Shown: positions 34,655 through 44,191 of the stretch, piece by piece
Numbering within the stretch: the stretch's first letter is position 1
How the letters are laid out: each line of letters starts with the position of its first letter
NCBI GenBank assembly: GCA_021234155.1
Contig: JAJEKV010000124.1
Coordinates: 562,001 to 626,000 of the forward strand
Direction of reading: 5' to 3'
Source of the DNA: Isoetes taiwanensis
Lineage: Eukaryota > Streptophyta > Lycopodiopsida > Isoetales > Isoetaceae
DNA length: 64,000 nt
The notes under the pieces: model-generated
Seen by the model: the letters and a program-made list of their open reading frames with translations, nothing else
Told to the model about the DNA's origin: nothing
Databases searched by the model: none
Made by a program: the position numbers and the translations under genes

Positions 34655-36311
34655 TGTGGCGTTCGGCCGAGATATCGCCCCGGGGCGTATACCGCATCGC
34701 CGTCGCGCGTACCGCCACTCCGGTGCGCGTATGCGCTAGCGTGTAGCCAGGTGAGTAGCCTAGGGGGCAACTTGCCAGAAATATGTGCAACTATTAATGT
34801 GCACATTTTCCAATGTACACATTAATGTGGGCACACATTTCCAAGTGGACACTTCATGCCAAGTGGGCCACACCCATAGGTGCAATTAATGTGAACATTT
34901 TCCAATGTACACATTAATGTGGGCACACATTTCCATGTGTGCACATTTGGCCACCTAGCCCTTAAAGGCAAGTGGGCCCATGCTCCAATTATCCCACATG
35001 CCAAAAGGGGATAATTGGAAACCCTAGCCAACTCCCTTGTCTATATAGGGTAGGAAACCCTAACTAGCCCAATTTTTCGATTTTAGGGCTTCAGGGACTC
35101 TTTTTTGGCTGCCTCAGCGGCCAAAACCGCATCCAGAACTTCGGACTAGGAGAGTTGCACCCTTAGTTTCTCTAGATTCGAGCATTTCAGCAGGATGGTC
35201 GAGCTCAGGTCAGGGGGAGCCCCTCAAGGATCAGGTATTTGGCCAATTAGATAGTCTAAACCCTATTTTAGTCATTGAATGGTGGGTTTAGCCTATTAGA
35301 ATGGCCATCCGACCTCTAGATAGCGATTCTAACTAAAGAACCTAACTCTATGTTGTAGGTTAGATCTTGTTCTTTAGTTCTTACGTGATGTATATGAATG
35401 ATGTATCTCTATGAACTCCTTGTATTGGGAAGGGGGTAGAGACCTAAAGCTTTGTAGTTGATGCTCCTAGAGTAGCCTCTCTAGCACCTTGTAGATTAGG
35501 CTGTGCACAAGAGCCACAGGGATGTGGGTGAAGGGGCGGGCCCGGGCAGAGAAGGAGGTTCATGTCTGACTCATGAATCCCTACGGTGTGTAAAGCCTAC
35601 AGGGGATCATTGTGACTAGGTCCAATGGCTTGCCACCTGCGTGTGGGCAAGGCATGGGCTCACACACCCGTGAAGTGGTGTTCACTTTCCGGTGGGTTCG
35701 GTCGAATCACAGGCGGTGGCCCTCTAGTCACCTTGAGTCGGCATGTAGATCTGCGGAGGGAGTGATCCCTACCGCCCCATCGAAGGCGGGAGGATGAGCC
35801 GGGGAGTAGCCCTCTTGGCTATGCATCCCGGGCGGGCTCTGGTCAGAGGTCCGACACTTTTCAGACCACTCGCAAAGTGTGCACGGGAGGGGGCGGATGG
35901 AGTGGACAACCCTAAGCTATGTTCATATGCCAGCCAAATCCATTGCCATGAATTAAATGCGCAATGAACTCGGAGACCCAAGCCCGTCAGTCATCCCTTG
36001 AGTCCGAGCCTTGGGTAGGATTCCTATGTGATGTCTTTGATCTTTGTCTATCTTGAGATATGTGGAGGACCATCCTTCGTGATGGTCATATGATATTGAT
36101 GTATGTGCTCTTGACATGTATGTTTACGCTTCGCAGCCTAGGTAGGCCACAGGGAGGCGGGGTGCAATGACCCTTCCACTCTTCCCCTTTGGAACCCGTC
36201 CACGATTTGCGGTGTTATGTGGAGGGCCCTGTATTAGCATGGAGCTGGTATGGGGGATGAACTCCTGTTTGTGTACGGTGAGGGCACCGTATACGAGTAG
36301 GGGACGTCACA
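34655..36311 (+). repeat. 5' LTR of the H3-carrying chromovirus
   Basis: 1,657 bp, TGTGGCGTTC...GGGGACGTCACA. A TATA box CTATATAG lies at 35,041-35,048 in the context CTTGTCTATATAGGGTAGG, with AAACCCTA telobox-like words on both sides. Two copies of a 50-base unit starting ATTAATGTG (34,793-34,842 and 34,885-34,934), each with a palindromic ACATTAATGT, lie upstream of the TATA and may be promoter elements. Transcription probably starts about 30 bases after the TATA. Confidence 0.9.
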
Positions 36312-36312
36312 G

Positions 36313-36324
36313 TGGTATCAGAGC
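36313..36324 (+). promoter_or_regulatory. Primer-binding site for initiator tRNA-Met
   Basis: TGGTATCAGAGC begins two bases after the LTR end (one intervening G). It is the standard plant tRNA-iMet primer site. Confidence 0.92.
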
Positions 36325-36516
36325 AATGTTCTTGGAGACCAAGAGCAAAGCACTGACCATGCTCCCAGTAGTACTAACTTGATAGGACCCTCAAACCTCG
36401 AGTAGCGGAAAAAAAAATTTTTCTCCCGGGGTAGAGATAGTAATTATCTAAGATTAAGATAAGTAGAGAACACAGGTAGGATAGAATAAACAATCGAAAT
36501 AGCACTTTTGGCCAGT

Positions 36517-36584
36517 GACTCCAAGAGTGCGCCCGGAGCATGTTAGGTTCAGACCTAATGGCCCTTTCGCGCACTCTTAGAGTC
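36517..36584. repeat. Hairpin repeat 1 of 4
   Basis: GACTCCAAGAGTGCGC pairs with GCGCACTCTTAGAGTC across a ~68-base unit (5-bp outer and 9-bp inner stem segments separated by a 2-base mismatch). A nested hairpin, TTAGGT...ACCTAA, lies in the loop. Confidence 0.85.
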
Positions 36585-36732
36585 GTCACCCCATATAAAC
36601 CCTAGAACTTGACCTTAGGAACTCCAAATGGTAAGATAAAAGATGAAATCCCGATCAAAGGAGTTCGAAATAGCTAGAATTGTATGTTAAAACATCGAAA
36701 AACATTAAGTACAAGTCACTTTTGGAGCAGCT

Positions 36733-36798
36733 GACTCCAAGAGTGCTTGAGCATAGTTAGGTCCCAACCTAACACCCCTCCCGCGCACTCTTAGAGTC
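36733..36798. repeat. Hairpin repeat 2 of 4
   Basis: Same design as repeat 1, 216 bases downstream: GACTCCAAGAGTGC against GCACTCTTAGAGTC, with a nested GTTAGGTCCCAACCTAAC hairpin. Confidence 0.85.
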
Positions 36799-36942
36799 AT
36801 CCCCAAAAGTGACCTTTAAAATTAAACGTAAATTAATAAAAAGGGTCAAAGTAATGATAGGATCCTACTTAAAATGCTTAAATTAGGGAGTAACAGCATG
36901 TAAATTGTGTAAATTGGGGGTGTTGGAGCAGAGAAGGCCGAC

Positions 36943-37010
36943 GACTCCAAGAGTGCGCCAGAGCCTAGTTAGGTCCCAACCTAACACCCCTCCCGCGCAC
37001 TCTTAGAGCC
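36943..37010. repeat. Hairpin repeat 3 of 4
   Basis: Same design, 210 bases after repeat 2: GACTCCAAGAGTGCGC against GCGCACTCTTAGAG, nested GTTAGGTCCCAACCTAAC. It is the last repeat before the H3-like gene's telobox and TATA. Confidence 0.85.
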
Positions 37011-37100
37011 ATTCGAAGAAGCAGCACCAAACAAGACCCCAATTTCGCCCAAGACAGGGAGACTTTTGCCAGCAAAACCACCACAAGGCTAAATCGACCA

Positions 37101-37127
37101 AACCCTAAAAATCCAACCCTATAAATT
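37101..37127 (+). promoter_or_regulatory. Telobox and TATA box of the H3-like gene
   Basis: AAACCCTAAA (a telobox-type element, common in plant promoters of growth-linked genes) lies at about 37,101, and CTATAAATT at 37,119-37,127. This places a start site near 37,150, about 80 bases before the ATG. The assignment is by motif only. Confidence 0.55.
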
Positions 37128-37230
37128 ACGGGACATAGGCTCATTTTTTAGGTTTCTCCCGTGCTTCCACGAGCTCCTTCTCATTAGCCGATCTTTTGGC
37201 GCCCTGCTCCAAATCAGACGCTGTCGTACA

Positions 37231-37752
37231 ATGGCTAGGACCAAACAAACCGCCCGAGACTCGTACACCTTAGGACCAGAGAGGAGGTACAAGAAAGAGC
37301 TAGCAGATTACAAAATATACAAGAAGATGCACGAAGACTACGCAGCCTACTACGAAGAAAACAGGGTCAAAACTGTCGAAGGAGGGAGGCCAACTCGGGA
37401 AGCATTCCAGCTCAAACCCCCGCCAGAGCTACCGGAACCCCCCAAGAAGCCTATGAAGAGATCCCAAGACTCCCCTTTTGCCAGAGCCTTGCGGGAAATC
37501 AAGCACTTTCAAAGGAGCTACGGATTCCTCATCCCGAGGGCAGCATTCCAGAGGTTTGTCCGGGAAATTTTGTGGGAGTTTGACCCCAACAAGCGAGTAA
37601 CCAACGACATGCTACTCGCTTTACAAGAAGCAGCAGAGATGGAGGTTGTACAGCACTTTGAAGATTCATTAGCATGCACTCTCCATGGAAAAAGAGTCAC
37701 CCTGCAGCCAAAGGATATGAGACTGGCTAAGTACATCAAGCGGAGGGACTGA
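37231..37752 (+). CDS. Retrotransposon-encoded histone H3-like protein
   Basis: An intact 173-codon ORF. Residues 1-9 are MARTKQTAR, identical to the H3 tail start. Residues 86-173 form a full H3 histone fold: ALREI (86-90), FQRFVREI (106-113), ALQEAAE (130-136), FED (143-145), C149, H152, KRVT (154-157) and PKD (160-162). In H3 numbering, K4, S10, R49, R69, R72, R83, C110, H113, K115 and K122 are kept. K9 is D, K56 is R, K64 is R and K79 is D. The tail (85 residues versus about 46 in H3) is otherwise novel, with a Tyr/Lys-rich stretch and PPPELPEPPKKP, and has no recognisable ARKS at K27. HFQ and LIP-AAF in the first helices resemble plant CENH3, but loop 1 has canonical H3 length. It probably forms nucleosomes with H4; its role is unknown. 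Confidence 0.95.
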   Translation: MARTKQTARDSYTLGPERRYKKELADYKIYKKMHEDYAAYYEENRVKTVEGGRPTREAFQLKPPPELPEPPKKPMKRSQDSPFARALREIKHFQRSYGFLIPRAAFQRFVREILWEFDPNKRVTNDMLLALQEAAEMEVVQHFEDSLACTLHGKRVTLQPKDMRLAKYIKRRD

Positions 37753-37814
37753 TAGACGGGAAATTAACTTTTTGTAACTAACAGGATTATATCTGATGTA
37801 CAAAAATTTTGAAT

Positions 37815-37820
37815 AATAAA
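37815..37820 (+). terminator. Poly(A) signal after the H3-like ORF
   Basis: AATAAA 63 bases after the stop codon, in an AT-rich context typical of plant 3' ends and before hairpin repeat 4. It suggests a separate short transcript. Confidence 0.5.
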
Positions 37821-37896
37821 ATATATAGTTGTTTAAGAGTGTATATTCATTAGGCACAGTATTACTTTTGGCAACAATTGGAGTAATTTCACCAGT

Positions 37897-37964
37897 GACT
37901 CCAAGAGTGCGCCAGAGCCTAGTTAGGTCCCAACCTAACACCCCTCCCGCGCACTCTTAGAGCC
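37897..37964. repeat. Hairpin repeat 4 of 4
   Basis: Same design as repeats 1-3, but placed downstream of the H3-like ORF and upstream of ORF X: GACTCCAAGAGTGCGC against GCGCACTCTTAGAG with a nested GTTAGGTCCCAACCTAAC. Confidence 0.85.
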
Positions 37965-38112
37965 GCCCGAACTTCCCAAGTTCATAACTTGAGCTAGACA
38001 TACCCAAATCGACCAAAATTTGTTGCATTAGAACCCTAAGACTATAGGCAAGCCACTTTGAGCCTCAAATTAACCAAGAAACATTAGCCTCATCCCAAAT
38101 GTCAGGAGTTTT

Positions 38113-38153
38113 AGAAACCCTAAAAATTTTAGGGCATAAATTCCCTATATATA
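38113..38153 (+). promoter_or_regulatory. Telobox and TATA box before ORF X
   Basis: GAAACCCTAAAAATTTTAGGG at about 38,113 and CTATATATAT at about 38,144-38,153, roughly 115 bases before the ATG at 38,267. This copies the promoter layout of the H3-like gene. Confidence 0.5.
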
Positions 38154-38266
38154 TCCCCGCACAACCCCCAAGCCTCAACCACAGAACTGCTCCTGCAATT
38201 GAGGCGATCTTTCAGCTCAGTCAGGCGCTTCCAGTTTCGTTTGACATCGGCAGCACGCTCTTCGCC

Positions 38267-38800
38267 ATGGCTACAGAAGCCTTCATCAGTTGGTATAGCG
38301 CCTCCCCCCACATCACTGAAGTAGATGTCAATACAGTATTCCAAGTATTTCAAAAAGAATTTGACCTTGCAGCAACCCTGAACTCCAATCCTTTTCGCCC
38401 AGCAAGTCTGCGAGAATTCCAAGAGAAAGTTGTCCCTAGCTTACAGAAGATACCGCCATGCATAGGGTACTTTGTACCAAGGACCGCGTGATTGCAAAAG
38501 CAGCCCTGATCATGTACCCAATATTGCCAAGGCATTGAGGAACAGAACCAACCGCTTACCAACCTACATGACCCTAACAAGCAATGGCAAAGTCTTCTTC
38601 TCCTACAACACAGCCTTAGCGCTATATCTAGTATATAGGGCAGAAACCGTAATAGGTGAACCATCAATTCAGCCACTGGAAGTTACACCCTTGGACGCAG
38701 AAGTGAGACGAGCGCCCCTCTGCTTGAGTCCGCGAAGAGACCATAGCGAAGCATCGAAGAGAGTGAAGACTCCGAGCAGGAAAGCGAGGATGACATAGAA
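38267..38800 (+). CDS. Accessory ORF X of the chromovirus, unrecognised
   Basis: ATG 38,267 (context GCCATGGCT) opens a frame beginning MATEAFISWYSAS and continuing through VFQVFQKEFDLAATL and LREFQEKVVPSLQKI to a stop at 38,489. A second frame, overlapping by a frameshift near 38,480, continues with ALRNRTNRLPTYMTLTSNGK and LALYLVYRAE to 38,798. The mix of amphipathic helices and short basic stretches gives me no family match. It is not a recognisable histone and lacks a zinc knuckle. It lies between the H3-like gene and gag, with its own telobox and TATA, so it may be a second accessory protein, or the N-terminal part of gag. The frame is open upstream to 38,099, but the Kozak-like ATG after the TATA is the better start. 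Confidence 0.5.
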
Positions 38801-39989
38801 GGTGGACCAGGAGGAGGAACGCCGGGAAGCGGAACAAGACATCACCCGCCCGAAGGCCGGGGACCACCCGAGGATTGCACAACCAATCGGGCTGGGAATA
38901 ACAAGCCTAGCACCGGTCATAGTCGAAGGACAAGAATACTTGCTGCTAAGCGACATCAAAACCTCCCGAATGCAGGGGCCGAGAGGCTCTGGCGTCGATG
39001 AACTCCTTCACCTCCCTACGGCCTTGGCCGGATCTAGAAGACTTCATCGACCAAGAAGCGGAAGATTTTCCGGTACAAATACGAGAGCAGACTACTTACA
39101 CAGGGACACACCATCTCGGGACATGAAGCTTACGGCACTATCGAGGTATGATGTCGGAGGAACTTCCTACTGGAGGAGGAGTTTATAGCACTTCAGGGAG
39201 CGAGATGGGAATAAGGGGAAGACAACAAGAGTACTTCAAGGGGAGTCTTCTTCCTCACAAGAACAGATAGCAAAATTCAAGGGAGAGCCACAAACCCGAC
39301 AAGTGTCTGAAGCGCTCTTCCAAGATTACAAGGAATTAGTTCAAGTACCCGTGGACCGGTATGCATCAAGGCACGGGGGCACCTCGAGGGCACGTGGTGG
39401 AGAATACCGGGGGCGACACTCAAATATTACCTTCCGGCTCCTAACAGGGCGGTAGAGTAATAATATTTCTAAGCGCTTCAGCCCACGCGGAGAGGAAGGC
39501 GTCTGCGAGATCTTTGGTAGCACTTTGAGGATTTGGCATGCCGCACGCGCGCCTATCGGAAAAGGTGGACCATGTCATTTTAGTGAAGCGGAAAACAGCC
39601 TTGGGCATCTTCGACAGCATACCCCACCAGCCGACAAGGTAGGTTGGCGTGTTGGCTCTCATACCTCCATAGGCGGGTGGAAGAGCTAGCATCCGCCATC
39701 CAGGGGGAACGACAAAGGGATATACTCAGGAACTTGGGAAGTACAGTAGGTACAGCCCAAGTAAAGAAGTTTCTCGAGGACAACCCGTCTTACCGGCAAT
39801 TTCAAGAATAGTCAGACTCTTGATCCCGGAGACTTTTTTTTTTGTATCTAAAATATTATATGATATATGAATATAAATCCTATTGCACTTTAAATGTTTT
39901 GTTGATGTATTTTGCCCCACAATCATACCAACAAGCATAATCAATGCAAGAGAAGAAAGGAACTAATCATATAACCATGAATTGCTTGT
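38801..39989 (+). other. ORF X to gag interval with AT-rich spacer
   Basis: Short frames with no recognisable domain (38,802-39,188 is the longest). A strongly AT-rich stretch at 39,830-39,960 ends in CATGCAG at 39,991-39,997, which could be a splice acceptor leading into gag. The frame is disturbed throughout. Confidence 0.4.
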
Positions 39990-39999
39990 GCATGCAGCT

Positions 40000-41260
40000 A
40001 GAGGCCTAAACGCAGGGGAACGACAACTGCGAGATCTTATAGAAGAGCAAACCCCACCCAGACCACCCCCGGCAAGGAACCTATTTGAGAATATGGAACC
40101 CATGACCCCAGAGGAGGAGATAGCCCAGATGAGGGCCGGACTGGGAGCGAGATAAAGGCATTCTTGTCGACAAGCAGGAGTGGGTTGGTCGGCAACACTT
40201 TCGATTGCATAAAGCATCAGCTTCGGAGGGCGAGAAAAAGACAAGAAGAGGAGCAAGAAGGAGATCCTCCAGCCCGGAATCTTAGAGCTCAAGCTGAGAC
40301 TCGGATTCGACTCAGGAAGAGGAAAAAACAGCTTCGAGAGCCAAACGGATGGAAGGCGGAGGAACACCCGGATGGGCGACAAAGAGATACGGGGGCCTCG
40401 ACTACGGGTAAGAAGGTAGATTCCGCCTTTGGGCAATGTATGGAAGGCACCGAATCGGAACAGTTCTCGAGGGGGAGAACAGTCGAGGATTGGAAGCAGA
40501 GGCATGGGCTGGACTAAAATGAGCGAGTACTAAACGCTTATAGCATGAAAGATAAAGACAAAGGCAGAGTTGCAAAGCCAACTTGAAGGGGCCGCGACCG
40601 GATTTGGTGGAAGGGTTATGCAAAGGCACACACGGCTTGAGCAGGGATGCTTGTAAGTTCAAGAAGTTTGCAAAAAAGCCTTCAAAGCGCCATTACGTTC
40701 CAAGGAACATAAGTCCAAGCATGATGCATAGTTTTACAGGGTTGCGGCAAGGCAACAAATCACCCGTAAATATACTGAGGAATTCATGAGGCTAAGGTCA
40801 GATAATGCCGGGTTAGAGAGAAGCATGCAAAGAGAAAGCTATATTGAGGGGTGAATGAGGAGATCCGCTAAAGCTTGTGAGGGCAATAAACCCTAGGACA
40901 AGATCGAGGCGTAATCCAAGGCTATAAGCTTGCGAGGGGTGGGGACCTCGAGAATAGCGGGCAGAATTAGCAGTATTTCGAGGATAAAGGCAAAGCCACA
41001 GGAAGCCATAGCCCGGGGCAGCGGTCAGGTCCGGCTAGAACCCCATATGGTGGGAACCAGGAAACGGCCAGAGAAGAAGCGGTGTCCTTCAAGGACAAGC
41101 GAGGGAGGGGTCAAACTACTCCAAAGCAAAGGCGATCCTTTTGCGAGGCAATGCCAAGGAAAAGAGGCGGGGAATGCATAGAAAAGCAAGCGTGCTTTAG
41201 GTGCTTCCACCAAAGCCATAGGACAACAAACCGCCCCTACGCCATGAGTGCAGCTCTAGC
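40000..41260 (+). CDS. Chromovirus gag (frameshifted)
   Basis: Readable gag features include a highly charged Arg/Lys/Glu-rich stretch (40,164-40,500), a YTEEFMRLR-type segment near 40,765-40,800 followed by YIEGLNEE-like sequence (the usual end of the Ty3/gypsy gag core), and a zinc knuckle region with CFRCFHQSH at about 41,190-41,220. Gag forms the particle and packages RNA. The frame breaks several times, and the last cysteine of the knuckle is not readable. The same landmarks are in copy A at 10,470-11,720. Breaks may be partly sequence error. Confidence 0.65.
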
Positions 41261-41379
41261 GGAGTTGGGAGAGTGGGATGCCCCGGTCCGGCGACGGCGG
41301 CGAAGAGGCCCGGGCGACTACATTCAGGGTGAGTGTCATATCTTTGCAGCAATAGATACTGAGCAAGAGAGAGAGCCGC

Positions 41380-43270
41380 GATATAAAGGTAATTTCCACG
41401 GTAGGGAAGGCCAAGGCCAAGTCCTTCATAGTCTTGATAGACTTCGGGAAGCGACCATAACTTTGCATCCCCGAGAATGGTTCAAATGTTGAAGTTGAAG
41501 CCGCTAAAGTCAAAGCCAAGACCCGTTGTCTTAGCAAGTGGTGCGATAAAGGCGGGGCGGCGGGCAAAAGAATTAACCGACATCGACTTGCGAGGGTTAA
41601 TATCGGATGGGGGCGAAGTAATGGGCATTGGCAAGTACGACTTGATCATAGGAATGGAGTACCTTGGGCCGGCGGGGCCATTATCGATTTGTGGAAGCGG
41701 AAAGTGACCTTCCCAGCGCTTAGGCGGCAAGATCATTGAGATAACGGTAAGGAAGTTGTTCCCCATCATGCAGTGTATGTCTTCCAAACGGCTGTTCAAG
41801 TGCATCAAGAGTGAGCAGGTGGCATACATCTTCAAGCTTGAGATTAGCGAGCCTGAATCGGAAGGAAGCAAAGAAGACAAGGTGCTCAGCAAGTTGCGAA
41901 GCAAGTAGCTAAAGGCGATCCGGAATTCCATGATCTCTTTCGGATGAGATCAAGCGGCTCCCTCCATGCGGGGAGTTGAGTGCGAGATTGCACTCGAGCA
42001 GGGGAACAAAGCCAACGAGCAAGGCTCCATATAGAATGACAACGAGGAATTGCCGGAGCTAAAGAACGATTCGCGAGGAGCTGCTTGACCTAGGTTTTAT
42101 TAGACCTAGTGTTTACGCCATTTGGGCGCCCATTCTCTTTGTTAAGAAGAAGGATGGTAGTCTAAGGATGTGCATAGACTATGGCGATTGAACAAGCACA
42201 CCATTAAGAACAAATATGCGCTTCCAAGATCAGACGACTTGATGGATCAGCTTCAAGGTGCAAAGATCTTCTCCAAAATCGACTTAAGGTCAGGTTATCA
42301 TCAGATCAGGATAAAGGAAGAAGATATTCATAAGACCGCCTTCAGAACGCGGTATGGGCATTATGAGTTCACGGTAATGCCTTTCGGCTTATCAAATGCC
42401 CCATAGCGTTCATGAGGCTCATGAACGATATCTTCAGGGAGTTCCTGGACACCTTCGTGATTGTTTTCTTTGATGACATTTTGGTGTATAGCAGATCCCT
42501 TGAAGAGCACGTACAACACTTGAGAAGAGTGCTAGAGAAGTTGAAGAGGCACCAGTTGTACGCCAAGTTGTCGAAGTGCCACTTCGCAACAGAGAAGGTG
42601 GAATATCTTGGTCATGTGATCTCGGCAGAAGGCATCTCAACGGACCCCGCCAAGATTGAAGCAGTGATTCAGTGGCCGGCGCCGAAGAATGTGCATGAAG
42701 TCAGAAGTTTCCTCGGCCTAGCAGGGTACTACAGGAAGTTCGTAAAGAACTTTGCCAAGATAGCAGCCCCGCTAACAGACTTGACGCGGGCGGAGAAAGT
42801 GAAAGATTGGGCAGAACATTGGCACAAGAAAGCCCAAGCAGGGTTTGAATTGTTGAAGGAAGCTTTAACAACAGCCCCAGTCCTAACCCTGCCGGACCCG
42901 GAAAAAGATAAGCTTGTAGCAACAGACGCGAGTAAGATAGCTACAGGTGCAGTGCTTATGCAAGAAGAGCGTGTGGTAGCGTATGATTCCAGGAAGATGA
43001 GCGGCGGCAGACGGCGGCGCTACCGCCGCGATCAGGAATTGCTTGCGGTTGTCGGGGCATTAAGAATATGGAGGCACTACCTTTTGGGAAGGAAGTTCGG
43101 TTGGATCTGAGACCACGAGCCTCCAATATGTATTCATGCAACCACACCTCAACTTTGAGGCGAGAGAAGGTGGATGGAGTTCCTTGAAGAATACGACTTT
43201 GATATAGTCTACAAGCGGGGAAGCTCAATGTGGTAGCGGATGCGCTTTCAAGGCATCCCCCGACAACTAG
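41380..43270 (+). CDS. Chromovirus protease, reverse transcriptase and RNase H (frameshifted)
   Basis: Protease: a VLIDFG motif at about 41,432, where retroviral-type proteases have D-S/T-G, so the active-site serine position looks miscalled or mutated; ASGAIKAG follows. Reverse transcriptase: [12 protein letters not shown] near 42,150, [15 protein letters not shown] near 42,270, MPFGLSNAP at 42,380, and the catalytic [10 protein letters not shown] at about 42,466. RNase H: TDAS near 42,920, QELLAVV near 43,035 and NVVADALSR near 43,225. The longest clean frame is 42,412-43,110. An in-frame TAG at 42,404 falls within a conserved Ala-Ala position, again in a CAG-rich word. These enzymes copy the RNA into DNA. 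Confidence 0.8.
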
Positions 43271-43459
43271 AGTGCATTGCAGCATAATTTCGGCGATATC
43301 GGCGATTTTGGTAAGAGGATTGAAGAGTCCTTGCCAGCGGATGTGGATTTCGAGGGAAGTATGGGCAAGCCTTTCTAAGGAAGTTAGAACGGATAAAGGC
43401 GGGGAGGCCTTCAAGCATTATAAGAAGGAAGGAAACCTGTTATACCATAAGAACAAGTT

Positions 43460-44190
43460 GTGCGTGCAGAATCATCGGGTGTAAGGAAGTTGATCCTCCA
43501 CGACACGCTGCTTGACCCAATAGCTGGCCATGCGGGATTCATGAAAACATATTTCAAGGTCGCGGCAGCTATTATTGGCCGGAATGAAGAAGCAAATAGC
43601 TTCGCTACATCAAGGAATGTCGGCTATGCCCGCCAGACGAAGGCGGAAGGCGACACCGAATCGGGGGCATTAGAGCCATTAGCGGTGCCAAAGCGCTAAG
43701 TGGGAGGTAATCGGCATGGACTTCATCACGGGACTCCCAAGGACGGCAAGAGGGAAGGATGCCTTGATGGTAGTGGTCGACAAGTTGTCTAAGATGGCAC
43801 ATTTTGTGCCTTGCGGGACCACGAGATACAGCTATGGATACAGACAAAGCTCTTCACCAAAGAGATCTTGGGGCTTCATGGCATGCCAAGGGAGATCATC
43901 TCCGACAGGGATCCGAAGTTCATGGCGCCTTTTGGCAAGACCTCTGCTGCGACAATCGAGCGAAGCTATCCATGAGCACGCGGCATATCATCCTCGAGAC
44001 GGATGGCCACGGAGGGCGGACCACGAGGATTTTTAGAGGACATGCTACTGAAACTATATGCGGAATAAGCAAAGTATGTGGGAAGAATTTATTCACTTGG
44101 TGGAGTTTGCATACAATAGCACCAGCGGGGAATCATCCCAAATGTCGCCGTTTATGATCAATTACGACTATCGATTGCCTAACTCGGACA
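43460..44190 (+). CDS. Chromovirus integrase, zinc-binding and catalytic core (frameshifted)
   Basis: The H-H part of the HHCC zinc finger is seen as [13 protein letters not shown] (about 43,518). The two cysteines appear in a neighbouring frame near 43,612 (ECRLC). The core begins MDFITGLP (43,716, first catalytic Asp) and continues [15 protein letters not shown] (43,770) and SDRDPKF (about 43,903, second Asp). The segment expected to hold the catalytic Glu (about 43,985-44,035) is disturbed by frameshift, so I cannot confirm it. Integrase inserts the cDNA. Order after RNase H confirms the Ty3/gypsy type. Confidence 0.75.
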
Positions 44191-44191
44191 C

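Larger units (their letters stand above)
29541..43920 (+). repeat. Copy B of the ~14.4-kb direct duplication
   Basis: Counterpart of 1-14,400. The trihelix gene and the H3-like ORF are intact here, whereas gag-pol still has frameshifts. Unlike copy A, the sequence continues past 43,920 through the rest of pol, the 3' LTR and the original insertion flank. Confidence 0.9.

Noticed and set aside
37231-37752. The H3-like ORF taken as a host histone gene interrupted by a retrotransposon
   Set aside because: It sits between the primer-binding site and gag of a single element with matching LTRs and target duplication, and copy A has it in the same place; there is no sign that it predates the element at this locus.
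36517-37964. The four regularly spaced repeats taken as a CRISPR-like array or a tandem satellite
   Set aside because: Spacing is 216, 210 and 954 bases, intervening sequence is coding or promoter, and the context is a plant LTR element.
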